Below, piece after piece: positions 50,270 through 59,464 of a stretch of 64,000 nucleotides of DNA. Within the stretch, counting starts at the first letter, position 1; the number at the start of each line of letters is the position of its first letter. Origin of the DNA: Halorubrum distributum JCM 10118 (lineage in GTDB: Archaea; Halobacteriota; Halobacteria; Halobacteriales; Haloferacaceae). The notes under the pieces are model-generated. The model made no database searches and had not been told where the DNA came from. It worked only from the letters and a program-made list of their open reading frames with translations. The stretch lies in assembly GCF_000337335.1 (NCBI RefSeq), contig NZ_AOJN01000023.1, positions 50,627 through 114,626 on the forward strand, read 5' to 3'. The position numbers and the translations under genes were made by a program.

Positions 50270-51583
50270 CTAACAGGAGCAGTAGTACTCGCGGTCGACG
50301 AACTCCGTCTCGAACAGCTTCGCGGCCGGTCCCGGGTCGGAGGGGCGGTAGACGCCGGTCGTCAGGGTCCCCTCGTGCTCGAACGCGCCGGAGACGAGCC
50401 GGCGCCAGTCGGCGGCCGACAGCTGGTCCCAGAACGCGTCGTCGCCAGCGAGCAGCGAGAGGTAGTCGCGGAGGTACACCCACCGCGTCGGCTCGATCCC
50501 GCCGGACGCGTAGGTCGCGTCGGTGACCGCGGCGTACGCCGCCATCGGGAGGTTCGCGCCCGCGGCGACCGGCATCGAGATCCACTTCCACGGCCGGGTG
50601 TTGACGTCGAGCAGCAGGAACTCCTCGCGGGCCTCGTCGTAGACGAACTCGGACTCGCTGATCCCGTGGTAGCCGGCGTCGTCGAGGACGGCGAGCGCGC
50701 GCTCCTCGATCGCGGGCTCGTCCGCGGTCTCCACGAGACAGGAGGTGCCGAAGTTGCGCGGGTACCGCACCGCGGCGTTGCCGACGACCGCGAGCGCGTC
50801 GTCGCGCCCGGACGGTGGCACGTACGACGCCAGCGAGTGGTCGCGGCCGGTCGCGATGTCGACGCGCCGCTGGGCCATCACGGCGATCCCCTCCTCGCTC
50901 GCGGCCGCGACGACGTCGGCGAACTCCTCGCGGTCCGCGACCTCGATCACGTTGGTGCCGAACGCCTCCTCGAAGTCGCGCTTGAGCTCCGGCTTCACCA
51001 CGAGCGGGAAGCCGAGCGCCGCCGCGGCCTCGTCGACCGTCGCGTCCGCCTCGCGCGTCCCCGCGGCCGCGGTCTCGGCCAAGCGGTACGTCTCCGGGTA
51101 GGGGACGCCGAGCCGCTCGCAGGTCGCGTACAGCTCCGACTTGTTCAACACGTCGTCGAGCGTGTCGCTGCCGGCGAAGGGGAGCCGCACGCCGTCGGGG
51201 TCGGCCTCGGCGTACGACAGCGCCCACTCGTCCATACAGCCGAACGCGACCGCCTCGGTGCCCGCGGCGTCGACGATCGCCTCCACGTCCTCGCGGAACC
51301 CGTCGAGGTCGTCGAGCGGGTACGTCACCGCGCCGGCGAAGTCGACCGCGTCCGACGGCGGCGCGAGCCCGTCGTGGGTGACCGTCCCGTTCTCGGCGCC
51401 CCCGTCGGCGGCGTCGCCGCTGGCCCGGTCGAGCGCGATCACTGGCACGTCGTGGGCGTCGAGCGCGCGAGCGACGCCGAGCCCGGTGATGTGCGCGTTG
51501 CTGACGAGCGCCGGCGGCCGCTCGAACTCGGCGTCCGCGAGCGCGTCGATCAGTCCCTCGGTGGACCGAAAGGTGTCTGCCAT
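50270..51583 (-). CDS. ATP-grasp ligase of unknown substrate
   Basis: 437 residues. ALVSNAHITGLGVARALDAHDVPVIALDR is a PurK/carboxylate-amine-like N-domain. LGFPLVVKPELKRDFEEAFG starts the ATP-grasp core, and a late ESEFVYDEAREEFLLLDVNTRPWKW supplies Mg-binding residues (ExDxN). This type (carbamoyl-phosphate-synthase-like ATP-grasp) joins a carboxylate to an amine or thiol. It ends YYCSC, a cysteine-bearing tail of unknown meaning. CTTTTGTGC about 27 bases upstream supports the ATG at 51583; a longer frame of 86 codons is left out. Confidence 0.85.
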   Translation of the reverse strand: MADTFRSTEGLIDALADAEFERPPALVSNAHITGLGVARALDAHDVPVIALDRASGDAADGGAENGTVTHDGLAPPSDAVDFAGAVTYPLDDLDGFREDVEAIVDAAGTEAVAFGCMDEWALSYAEADPDGVRLPFAGSDTLDDVLNKSELYATCERLGVPYPETYRLAETAAAGTREADATVDEAAAALGFPLVVKPELKRDFEEAFGTNVIEVADREEFADVVAAASEEGIAVMAQRRVDIATGRDHSLASYVPPSGRDDALAVVGNAAVRYPRNFGTSCLVETADEPAIEERALAVLDDAGYHGISESEFVYDEAREEFLLLDVNTRPWKWISMPVAAGANLPMAAYAAVTDATYASGGIEPTRWVYLRDYLSLLAGDDAFWDQLSAADWRRLVSGAFEHEGTLTTGVYRPSDPGPAAKLFETEFVDREYYCSC

Positions 51584-51739
51584 ACCCGGTCTCGGCGGTC
51601 GACGCACAAAAGGGACCGACGTACCGGCTCGCTGTGCCCGTATCGGTGACGCGGGCGACGAGGTCCGCCACGACGCCGAGGGCGGGACCCGCGCGGGCGA
51701 CGCGAGCGGCTTTTCAGGGCGCGTCGCCTCCGGATCGGT

Positions 51740-52291
51740 ATGCGCGAAACCGAGGGCGACGACGCCGAGAACGCCGACGGCGAGGGCGACGGGCCGACCG
51801 ACGAACTCCCCGACCGGGTCCGGCGGGCGTTCGCGGACCACGGCTCCTTCGAGCGCGACGGCGACGGGTGGGTCTCGACGACGACCGCGTTCGACGGGCG
51901 CGTCCGCGCCGAGCCGGCCGAAGAGGGGAGAGTCGAGTTCACGGTCGCCGTCCGCGTGCCGACGCTGTCGGCGGTCACCGCCGACGAGGTCGCCGACGTG
52001 GTCGAGGACGGCTGGGCCGACACGTTCGAGCGCCGCGCGGTCGACGTCGGCGGCGTCACCCGGAAACGGCGGGAGTTCGATCCCGTCGTCGAGCGCGAGG
52101 GCGACGAGATCGCGGTCATCTACGAGCTCGCCGACATCAACGAGCGGCGCGGGGTCGACGACGCGGGCGCGCTGATCGACTTCGTCGAGGGGACGTACGT
52201 TCAGGGCGTCATCCCCGGCTACGAGTACACGGCGCCCGTCTCGGACCTGCTCTCGGCCGCGCGCCAGCAGGGCGGCGGCGGGCCGGTCTGA
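51740..52291 (+). CDS. DUF5813 family protein
   Basis: 183 residues, very acidic, soluble. AFADHGSFERDGDGWVSTTTAFDGRV, LSAVTADEVADVVEDGWADTFERR and RREFDPVVEREGDEIAVIYELADINERRGVDDAGALIDFVEGTYVQG are strongly conserved in a haloarchaeal family I recall as DUF5813. Function unknown. It is likely a cytoplasmic housekeeping protein. The first in-frame ATG after the promoter region is used. Confidence 0.82.
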   Translation: MRETEGDDAENADGEGDGPTDELPDRVRRAFADHGSFERDGDGWVSTTTAFDGRVRAEPAEEGRVEFTVAVRVPTLSAVTADEVADVVEDGWADTFERRAVDVGGVTRKRREFDPVVEREGDEIAVIYELADINERRGVDDAGALIDFVEGTYVQGVIPGYEYTAPVSDLLSAARQQGGGGPV

Positions 52292-52390
52292 GGGACCGCG
52301 GGCCGGTCAGCGGGAGGGCCGGCCGGGCCGACGGGGCGGCGGCCGGGCTGCGGCCGATAGGGGGAAGTGTCGGCGGTCCGTACGGCGACC

Positions 52391-52714
52391 ATGCTCGCGC
52401 TGTTCGGGTTCGGCAGCCTCCTCGCCTTGGTGGCGTTCCACACGTTCCTCGCCGGTGTCGCGACCCGTTTCTTCCGGATTCAGCTCTCGACGTCGTGGGG
52501 GTCGGTCGTGTACACCCTCGTGTTGACTCCCCTGCTGTTGCTCGTCTCGACGCTCGTGTTCACGGGCGCGCTCGGCGTCGGGACCGGGATCAACGTCGGG
52601 AGCTCGACCATCCTGCTGGCGCTGCTCGTCGCGCTCCCGCTGGCGCTCGGCGTCGCGATCGACTACCTCTACGTCCCGTCGCCCGACGAGTACGAGCTGC
52701 CGGACACGCGCTGA
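52391..52714 (+). CDS. small haloarchaeal membrane protein
   Basis: 107 residues with three hydrophobic segments (about 2-25, 35-62, 72-94) and a short acidic tail. GIDYLYVPSPDEYELPDTR (in part) at the end is a recurrent haloarchaeal ending. No function known. The start at 52391 (MLALFGFGS) is preferred to an ATG eight codons earlier because it begins directly at the first membrane helix. Confidence 0.72.
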   Translation: MLALFGFGSLLALVAFHTFLAGVATRFFRIQLSTSWGSVVYTLVLTPLLLLVSTLVFTGALGVGTGINVGSSTILLALLVALPLALGVAIDYLYVPSPDEYELPDTR

Positions 52715-52775
52715 GAGCCCTCGGACTCGCGCTGAGAACTCCGGATACCGCTGAGAACGCTCGAACGGGACGGCT

Positions 52776-53369
52776 TCAGCGGTCGACCAATCCGGCCACG
52801 ACCTCCTCGACCCGCGCCACCACGTCCTCCGGCGCGCGCGTGGCGTCGACGCGGTGGAACCGTCCGGGGTCGGCGTCGATCAGGCGCTCGTAGTTGTCGC
52901 GCACGGCCGCGAGGTAGCCGTCGCGCTCGAACTTGTCGGTCCGGCCGGCGCGCTCGGCCGCGGTCTTCGGGTCCAGATCGAGGTAGATCGTCGCGTCCGG
53001 CGGGCGGGAAAACGCGGCGTGGATCCCGCGGACGTACTCCACCGGTCGCTCGATTCCGGCGTCGGCGCGCGCGAGCGTCGCCCCCTGATAGGCGAACCGC
53101 GAGTCCGAGTAGCGGTCGGAGATCACCAGGTCGCCGTCGGCGAGCGCCGGCCGCACCGTCTCCGAGAGGTGGTTCGCGTGGTCGGCGGTGTACAAGAACA
53201 GCTCCGCGAGCGGGTCGGCGTCCGGGTCGCCCATCGAGCGCCCCACCGCCTCGCCGTACCAGCTGTCGGTGGGTTCGCGGGTGAACGTCGCGTCGGGGTA
53301 CACGTCCTGGAGCGCCTCCCAGACCGTCGTCTTACCGCTGCCGTCGAGCCCCTCCAGCGTGATCAGCAT
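52776..53369 (-). CDS. tmk: thymidylate kinase
   Basis: 197 residues. It phosphorylates dTMP to dTDP. P-loop GLDGSGKTT spans residues 7-15. The [13 protein letters not shown] motif (DRY/H) and the LID-like region [29 protein letters not shown] are present. The length is standard. An upstream extension of the frame across neighbouring DNA is rejected, and the ATG at 53369 gives the expected MLITLEG start. Confidence 0.93.
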   Translation of the reverse strand: MLITLEGLDGSGKTTVWEALQDVYPDATFTREPTDSWYGEAVGRSMGDPDADPLAELFLYTADHANHLSETVRPALADGDLVISDRYSDSRFAYQGATLARADAGIERPVEYVRGIHAAFSRPPDATIYLDLDPKTAAERAGRTDKFERDGYLAAVRDNYERLIDADPGRFHRVDATRAPEDVVARVEEVVAGLVDR

Positions 53370-53493
53370 GGTGGCGTTCCGCCGTGGCGAGGAATAAACG
53401 GCGCGGGTCCGGTCCGTGCGTCCGAGCCCCCCTCGGTCCGAGCGCGGGTCCGCCCGACGGCCCTTTTTAGTGACCCCTCCCCGAACGGCCGGC

Positions 53494-53544
53494 ATGGTCG
53501 ACGACTCGTCAGCACCACGCGCGCTCGGGGGAGACGGATGGTAG
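53494..53544 (+). CDS. leaderless upstream ORF overlapping the CNNM-like gene start
   Basis: CCTTTTTAGTG (53462-53472) puts the transcript start at about the ATG at 53494. That ATG opens a 16-codon frame, [16 protein letters not shown], ending in TAG at 53542-53544. The main gene starts at 53538 in another frame, within the uORF's penultimate codons. GGGGGAG (53526-53532) could guide re-initiation. The ORF is too short to assess coding bias. Confidence 0.4.
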   Translation: MVDDSSAPRALGGDGW

Positions 53545-54908
53545 CGATCGCCGTCTCGCTCTCGCGGGTGGCGGCCGCCCTCGTGTTGGTCGTCCTGAAC
53601 GGCTTCTTCGTCGCCTCGGAGTTCGCGTTCGTCAGGATACGGGCCACCTCGGTCGACCAGCTGGTCGAGGACGGGAAGGCGGGCGCGGAGACGCTCCAGG
53701 AGGTGATGACCAACCTCGACGACTACCTCGCGGCGACGCAGCTCGGGATCACGCTCGCGTCGCTCGGACTGGGGTGGATCGGCGAGCCAGCCGTCGCGGC
53801 GCTCATCGAGCCCGTCCTCGGCCCGCTCCTGCCCGAGGGGCTGGTCCACCTCGTCGCGTTCGCGATCGGGTTCTCCTTCATCACCTTCCTCCACGTCGTC
53901 TTCGGCGAGCTCGCGCCGAAGACGATCGCCATCGCGCAGGCCGAGCGGATCTCGCTTCTGCTCGCGCCGCCGATGAAGCTCTCGTACCTGATCTTCTCGC
54001 CCGGCATCGCGGTGTTCAACGGCACCGCGAACGCGTTCACGAGCCTGATCGGCGTACCGCCCGCCTCGGAGAGCGACGAGACGCTCGAAGAGCGGGAGAT
54101 ACGGCGCGTGCTGGCCCGCGCGGGGGAGGCCGGCCACGTCGACGAGTCCGAGGTCGCCATGATCGAGGGCGTCTTCGAGCTCGACGACACCGCGGCCCGC
54201 GAGCTGATGGTCCCCCGCCCGGACGTCGTCTCGCTGCCCGCGGACGCGTCGCTCTCGGCGATCCGCGAGACGGTCCTCGAGGCGGGCCACACCCGGTACC
54301 CGGTCGTCGAGAACGACGACGCCGACCGCGTCGTCGGCTTCGTGGACGTGAAGGACGTGCTGCGCGCGACCGAGACGGGCGACGACGGCGCGACCGCGAG
54401 CGACCTCGCCCGAGAGATCCTCGTCGTCCCGGAGACGACGAGCGCGAGCGACCTCCTCGTCCAGTTCCGCGACGAGCGCCGGCAGATGGCGGCGGTGATC
54501 GACGAGTGGGGCGCCTTCGAGGGGATCGCCACGGTCGAGGACGTCGCCGAGGCGCTCGTCGGCGACCTCCGGGACGAGTTCGACGTGGCCGACGGCCGGC
54601 ACACCATCCGGCGGACCGGCGACCGGACGCACGAGGCCGACGGCTCGGTCGCGCTCCTCGACGTCAACGACGCGCTCGGCACCGACCTCAGCGGCGACGG
54701 CTACGAGACGCTCGGCGGGTTCGTCCTCGACCGCATCGGGCGGTCCCCCGAGGTCGGCGACGTCGCGGAGACTGAGGCGTACGCCTTCGAGGTCACCGCG
54801 GTCGACGGCGCGCGCATCTCGACGGTACGCGTCACGCGGCGCGACGATCCCTCGGAGTCGGCGGACGACGGCGACGGTGAGGGTTCGCCCAATGGGGACG
54901 CGGCGTAA
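53538..54908 (+). CDS. CNNM/CorC-like (HlyC) membrane protein with CBS pair
   Basis: 456 residues. Residues about 5-190 form the DUF21/CNNM transmembrane domain ([37 protein letters not shown]). CBS domains lie at about 210-330 ([46 protein letters not shown]), and a CorC_HlyC C-terminal domain follows ([30 protein letters not shown]). The family mediates Mg2+ or Co2+ efflux or its control, with the CBS pair sensing ATP-Mg. The start overlaps an apparent leaderless upstream ORF. Confidence 0.9.
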   Translation: MVAIAVSLSRVAAALVLVVLNGFFVASEFAFVRIRATSVDQLVEDGKAGAETLQEVMTNLDDYLAATQLGITLASLGLGWIGEPAVAALIEPVLGPLLPEGLVHLVAFAIGFSFITFLHVVFGELAPKTIAIAQAERISLLLAPPMKLSYLIFSPGIAVFNGTANAFTSLIGVPPASESDETLEEREIRRVLARAGEAGHVDESEVAMIEGVFELDDTAARELMVPRPDVVSLPADASLSAIRETVLEAGHTRYPVVENDDADRVVGFVDVKDVLRATETGDDGATASDLAREILVVPETTSASDLLVQFRDERRQMAAVIDEWGAFEGIATVEDVAEALVGDLRDEFDVADGRHTIRRTGDRTHEADGSVALLDVNDALGTDLSGDGYETLGGFVLDRIGRSPEVGDVAETEAYAFEVTAVDGARISTVRVTRRDDPSESADDGDGEGSPNGDAA

Positions 54909-55002
54909 CGGCGCCGAGCGAGTTCGGCCGTGAACGGGAGCGGGCGACCCCGCCGGCGCGACGACGCGAGCGTTTTTCACCCGCGGGCGCGACCGGGGGC
55001 GT

Positions 55003-55866
55003 ATGTACGACCGGATCTGCGTCCCCACCGACGGCAGCGACGCGGCCGCGGCGGCCTTCGAGCACGTGCTGGCGATCGCCGCCGACCACGGCGCGACGGT
55101 TCAGCTCCTCCACGTCGCGGACACGACCCGCGACAGCGTGACCCGGATCGGCGGCGACGTGGTCGACGTGCTGGAACGGGAGGGCGAGTCGATCGTCGAG
55201 GAGGCGGCGGCCCGCGCCGCCGACCGCGGCGTCGACGCGGAGACGGCCGTCCGGCAGGGGGGCGTGCCCGAGACGGTCGCCTCGTACGCCGAGGAGCTCG
55301 ACGCCGACCTCGTCGCGATGTCGACGCGCGGGCGGGAGGGGGTCGAACACCTCGTCGGCAGCACGACCGAGCGCGTCGTCCGGCAGTCGCCCGTACCGGT
55401 GCTGGCGCTCCGCCCGGGCGACGAGACCGTCCCGTATCCGTACGAGGACGTCCTAGTGCCGACCGACGGGAGCCCTGCCGCGACCGCCGCGCTCGACCGC
55501 GCGCTCCCGATCGCGGAGCGGGCGGGCGCGACGGTCCACGTCCTCTCGGTCGTCGACACCGGCGGGATCGGTATCGGGGACCACGTCGAGGTGGACGTCC
55601 TCTCGGAGTACGCCGACGACGCGGTCGCCGAGGGCGTCGAACGCGTCGAGGCTGCCGGGCTGGAGGCGGTCGGCGCCGTCGAGGTCGCCTCCTCGGCCGC
55701 GCGCGGGATCCGGGCGTACGTCGACGACCCCGGCGTCGACCTCGTGGCGATGGGGACGCACGGCCGGACCGGCGTGGGGCGGTACCTGCTGGGGAGCGTC
55801 GCCGAGCGCACCCTCCGGACTGCCCCCGTCCCGGTGCTGACGGTCCCGGTTCCCGAGGCGGAGTAG
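55003..55866 (+). CDS. two-domain universal stress protein
   Basis: 287 residues, two Usp domains in tandem (about 1-140 and 146-287). Both carry the nucleotide loop: [21 protein letters not shown] and [22 protein letters not shown] match GxxGxxxxxxGS. Both open with VPTDGS. ATP binding is therefore likely at two sites. It is cytoplasmic. In contrast to the Usp proteins at 18210 and 22032, this one has the intact loop. Confidence 0.93.
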   Translation: MYDRICVPTDGSDAAAAAFEHVLAIAADHGATVQLLHVADTTRDSVTRIGGDVVDVLEREGESIVEEAAARAADRGVDAETAVRQGGVPETVASYAEELDADLVAMSTRGREGVEHLVGSTTERVVRQSPVPVLALRPGDETVPYPYEDVLVPTDGSPAATAALDRALPIAERAGATVHVLSVVDTGGIGIGDHVEVDVLSEYADDAVAEGVERVEAAGLEAVGAVEVASSAARGIRAYVDDPGVDLVAMGTHGRTGVGRYLLGSVAERTLRTAPVPVLTVPVPEAE

Positions 55867-55964
55867 TCCGGCCGTTCCCGTCAACGTCAGCCGCCGATGC
55901 GTCGAATTTCCAGAGCGTCTGACGCCGCGGTAGGTTTACGGGGCTTCCACGCGATAAGACTCGC

Positions 55965-56861
55965 ATGAAAGTGTTGGTAGCCGGCGGGACCGGGTTCATC
56001 GGGTCGTACCTCTGTCGCGCGCTCGCGGACGACGGCCACGCGGTGACCGCGCTCTCGCGATCGCCCGAGGAGGCGCCGGAGGGCGTGACGGGCGTCACCG
56101 GCGACGTGACCGACTACGACTCCATCGCGTCGGCCGTCGACGGCCACGACGCGGTCGTGAACCTCGTCGCGCTCTCGCCGCTGTTCGAACCGGACGGCGG
56201 CAACCGGATGCACGACCGGATCCACCGCGGCGGGACCGAGAACCTCGTCCGCGCGGCCGAGGACGGCGGGGTCGACGGCTTCGTCCAGCTGAGCGCGCTC
56301 GGCGCGGACCCGAACGGCGACACCGCCTACATCCGCGCGAAGGGCGAGGCCGAGGAGATCGTCCGCGAGAGCGGCCTCGACTGGACGATATTCCGCCCCT
56401 CGGTCGTCTTCGGCGAGGGCGGGGAGTTCGTCTCGTTCACCAAGCGGCTGAAGGGGATGTTCGCGCCGGGCGTCCCGCTGTACCCGCTTCCGGGCGGCGG
56501 GAAGACGCGGTTCCAGCCGATCCACGTCGAGGACCTCGTGCCGATGATCGCCGCCGCGGTGACCGACGACGAGCACGCCGGCGAGACGTACGAGGTCGGC
56601 GGGCCGGAGGTGCTCACGCTCCGGCAGGTGACGGACCTCGTCTACGAGGCGGAAAAGAAGGGCGTCACCATCGTCCCGCTCCCGATGCCGCTCGCGAAGA
56701 TAGGCCTCTCGGTCCTCGGCGCGGTCCCCGGGTTCCCGATGGGCGCGGACCAGTACCGCTCGCTGAAGTTCGACAACACGACCGCCGACAACGACGTCGG
56801 CGCGTTCGGCGTCGACACGGCCGAACTGACCACGCTCGGCGAACACCTCGGGATCCGATGA
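55965..56861 (+). CDS. NAD(P)-binding protein, complex I NDUFA9-like
   Basis: 298 residues, an extended SDR. MKVLVAGGTGFIGSYLCRAL is the dinucleotide loop, followed by DAVVNLVALSPLFEPDGG and FVQLSALGADPNGDTAYIRAKGEAEEIV, where the catalytic YxxxK is kept in part (Y-I-R-A-K). GGGKTRFQPIHVEDLVPMI and the C-terminal helix are typical of the NDUFA9/ycf39 group. These are linked to electron-transport or quinone chemistry; the role in archaea is unknown. It is followed by cetZ with a separate promoter. Confidence 0.85.
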   Translation: MKVLVAGGTGFIGSYLCRALADDGHAVTALSRSPEEAPEGVTGVTGDVTDYDSIASAVDGHDAVVNLVALSPLFEPDGGNRMHDRIHRGGTENLVRAAEDGGVDGFVQLSALGADPNGDTAYIRAKGEAEEIVRESGLDWTIFRPSVVFGEGGEFVSFTKRLKGMFAPGVPLYPLPGGGKTRFQPIHVEDLVPMIAAAVTDDEHAGETYEVGGPEVLTLRQVTDLVYEAEKKGVTIVPLPMPLAKIGLSVLGAVPGFPMGADQYRSLKFDNTTADNDVGAFGVDTAELTTLGEHLGIR

Positions 56862-56970
56862 GCCGGAGAACGAACGTGTCAACTGTCCTAATCTCAACGC
56901 TGGTAACCGCAACCGAAGGCTTATATACGAGATCACGTTCTGTTCAGTTCAAACGCGGAGGGAGCACACG

Positions 56971-58149
56971 ATGAAACTCGCAATGATCGGATTCGGACAG
57001 GCGGGGGGCAAAGTCGTCGACAAGTTCTTGGAGTACGATAAGCGGACGGGCTCCGAGATCGTTCGGGCCGCAGCGGCCGTCAACACGGCGAAGGCGGACC
57101 TCATGGGGCTCGAACACATCGCCGAGGACCAGCGCGTCCTCATCGGCCAGTCGCGCGTGAAGGGCCACGGCGTCGGCGCTGACAACGAACTGGGCGCGGA
57201 GATCGCCGAGGAGGACATCGACGAGGTCCAGGGGGCGATCGACTCGATCCCGGTCCACGAGGTCGACGCCTTCCTCGTCGTCGCCGGGCTCGGCGGCGGG
57301 ACGGGCTCCGGCGGCGCGCCGGTGCTCGCGAAACACCTCAAGCGGATCTACACCGAGCCGGTCTACGGGCTCGGCATCCTGCCGGGCAGCGACGAGGGGG
57401 GCATCTACCCCCTCAACGCGGCCCGTTCGTTCCAGACGTTCGTCCGCGAGGTGGACAACCTGATGGTGTTCGACAACGACGCCTGGCGGAAGACGGGCGA
57501 GTCCGTCCAGGGCGGCTACGAAGAGATCAACGAGGAGATCGTCCGGCGGTTCGGCATCCTCTTCGGCGCCGGCGAGATCCAGCAGGGCCAGGAGGTCGCC
57601 GAGAGCGTCGTCGACTCCTCGGAGATCATCAACACGCTCTCCGGCGGCGGCGTCTCCACGGTCGGCTACGCGGAGGAGGAGGTCGAGGAGCGCTCCTCGG
57701 GCGGCCTGCTCTCGCGGCTGCGCGACGACGGCGACGACGAGGAGCTCGACAGCGCCCACACCACGAACCGGATCACCAGCCTCGTGCGCAAGGCGGCGCT
57801 CGGCCGGCTCACGCTCCCCTGCGAGATCGAGGGCGCCGAGCGCGCACTCCTCGTGCTCGCTGGCCCGCCGGAGTACCTCAACCGGAAGGGTATCGAGCGC
57901 GGGCGGAAGTGGCTCGAAGAGCAGACCGGCTCGATGGAGGTCCGGGGCGGGGACTACCCGTACCGCGGCGCCGGCTTCGTCGCGACCGTCATCCTGCTCG
58001 CGGGCGTCACGAACGTCCCGCGGATCAAGGAGCTCCAGCAGGTCGCCATCGAGGCGCAGGACAACCTCGACGAGATCCGCGAGGAGAGCGACGAGAACCT
58101 CGACGAGCTCGTCAGCGACGACAGCGACGAGCTGGAATCCCTGTTCTAG
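56971..58149 (+). CDS. cetZ: CetZ tubulin/FtsZ-like cytoskeletal protein
   Basis: 392 residues. CetZ proteins are GTPases that shape haloarchaeal cells and support motility. The N-terminal MKLAMIGFGQAGGKVVDKF is the CetZ form, and the tubulin signature is GLGGGTGSGGAPV. The T7 region and the acidic tail ending DELESLF match CetZ1. The CetZ1 subgroup is my inference. The promoter TTATATACG (56921-56929) gives a leader of about 20 bases with a strong Shine-Dalgarno GGAGGGAG (56957-56964), six bases before the ATG, unlike the leaderless genes around it. Confidence 0.93.
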   Translation: MKLAMIGFGQAGGKVVDKFLEYDKRTGSEIVRAAAAVNTAKADLMGLEHIAEDQRVLIGQSRVKGHGVGADNELGAEIAEEDIDEVQGAIDSIPVHEVDAFLVVAGLGGGTGSGGAPVLAKHLKRIYTEPVYGLGILPGSDEGGIYPLNAARSFQTFVREVDNLMVFDNDAWRKTGESVQGGYEEINEEIVRRFGILFGAGEIQQGQEVAESVVDSSEIINTLSGGGVSTVGYAEEEVEERSSGGLLSRLRDDGDDEELDSAHTTNRITSLVRKAALGRLTLPCEIEGAERALLVLAGPPEYLNRKGIERGRKWLEEQTGSMEVRGGDYPYRGAGFVATVILLAGVTNVPRIKELQQVAIEAQDNLDEIREESDENLDELVSDDSDELESLF

Positions 58150-58167
58150 GGCCCGCCGTCCGCTGCG

Positions 58168-58815
58168 ATGGAGGTCATCGTCCCCTTTTCGACCGACCGC
58201 CCGAAGTCGCGACTCTCCGATGTCCTCTCGCCCGACGAGCGACGTGACTTCGCGAGAGCGATGCTCGACGACGTACTCGACGCGGTCGCGGCCGCCGACG
58301 GCGAGCCGCGCGTCCTCGCCACCGACCCGGTCGACGTCGACTCGCCGGTCACCGTCGACGACCGCCCGCTGACAGACGCGGTGAACGCGGCGCTGGACGC
58401 GCGGCTGGGAGCGGACAGCGAACGCGGAGGAGCAGTTGAGCCGGTCGCCGTCGTGATGGCCGACCTCGCGCTCGCGACGCCGGCCGCGCTCGACCGCCTG
58501 TTCGAGGCCGGCCGCGACGCGGACGTGGCCGTGGCGCCGGGCCGCGGCGGCGGCACGAACGCGTTCGTGGCCTCGCACCCGGAGTTCCAGGTGGACTACC
58601 ACGGCGCGTCGTACCTCGACCACCGCGAGATCGCGAGCGAAATCGACGCGGCGTTCAGGACGGTCGACTCCCATCGGCTCGGCACCGACGTCGACGAGCC
58701 GGCCGACCTCGCGGAGGTGCTGATCCACGCCGAGGGGCGGGCCGCGGCGTGGCTCCGCGAGGCCGGCTTCGCGCTCGACGCGGAAGAGGGGCGCGTGGCG
58801 GCGGTTCGAGAGTGA
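58168..58815 (+). CDS. cofC: 2-phospho-L-lactate guanylyltransferase
   Basis: 215 residues. CofC activates phospholactate with GTP for coenzyme F420 synthesis. [29 protein letters not shown] is the nucleotidyl-transfer opening, and [20 protein letters not shown] and [13 protein letters not shown] are further motifs. The usual F420 residues are present, but the insert around 75-85 is glutamate-rich. It follows cetZ by 18 bases and may be read with it. cofG lies 650 bases downstream, beyond an opposing gene. Confidence 0.9.
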   Translation: MEVIVPFSTDRPKSRLSDVLSPDERRDFARAMLDDVLDAVAAADGEPRVLATDPVDVDSPVTVDDRPLTDAVNAALDARLGADSERGGAVEPVAVVMADLALATPAALDRLFEAGRDADVAVAPGRGGGTNAFVASHPEFQVDYHGASYLDHREIASEIDAAFRTVDSHRLGTDVDEPADLAEVLIHAEGRAAAWLREAGFALDAEEGRVAAVRE

Positions 58816-58878
58816 GGCGCCGCCGAACCGCGCCGCGCGCCTCCCGCCCCGTCCGCGGTCAGTGACGCGACAGTGAGG

Positions 58879-59274
58879 TCACCGCCGAGTCAACTCGCCC
58901 GTTTCTTGGATGTCGAAGAGAAGGGCCTCCGTCTCGTCCCCCGACGGGACGAAGTGAACGTGGCCCTCGTCGGTCAGCGTCGAGTTCTCTTCGTACGCGC
59001 GATAGCGGACGAGATACCGTCCCGCGTCGACGACCCCCTCGGCCGTCGCCTCCCCGTCGGGCCCGACGTCGAACGACGAACTGAACGCTCTCGCCGCGGC
59101 CTCCGTCGCACCGTCGTCGCCGTAGAACGCTACTTCGACGGTGTAGGGTGCGTCCGTCTGGTTGAACACGGTCACGTCGATTCGAGCGCCGCGCGATCGG
59201 AGCCGCGAACAGCCGGCGAAGGCACCGGCCGCGGCGGCACCAGCTGCCCGAAGCGCGGATCGTCGGGAGGGCAT
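58879..59274 (-). CDS. small lipoprotein between cofC and cofG
   Basis: 131 residues. PSRRSALRAAGAAAAGAFAGC shows a twin-arginine-like start and a lipobox ending AGC, so it is probably exported and lipid-anchored. The rest is a beta-rich domain (DVTVFNQTDAPYTVEVAFYGDDG, GRYLVRYRAYEENSTLTDEGHVHFVPSG) like small haloarchaeal surface proteins. Function unknown. It interrupts the cofC-cofG pair on the opposite strand. Confidence 0.78.
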   Translation of the reverse strand: MPSRRSALRAAGAAAAGAFAGCSRLRSRGARIDVTVFNQTDAPYTVEVAFYGDDGATEAAARAFSSSFDVGPDGEATAEGVVDAGRYLVRYRAYEENSTLTDEGHVHFVPSGDETEALLFDIQETGELTRR

Positions 59275-59464
59275 GGCTTCATCGTCGAGAGACGCGGGTT
59301 ATCGGCTTTCGGCTCGCTTCCGACCCGAACCGCGCGTCCCCTCTCGCGCGGAGGCCGGCTCTGTTGTCCGACCCGTGTCGGCCGGCCGCGGCGTAACCGG
59401 ATCCGGTGTCGTCGAGGGATCCGCAACCGCGATTCTTTTTAAACGCCGACCGCGAGTGACGGCC

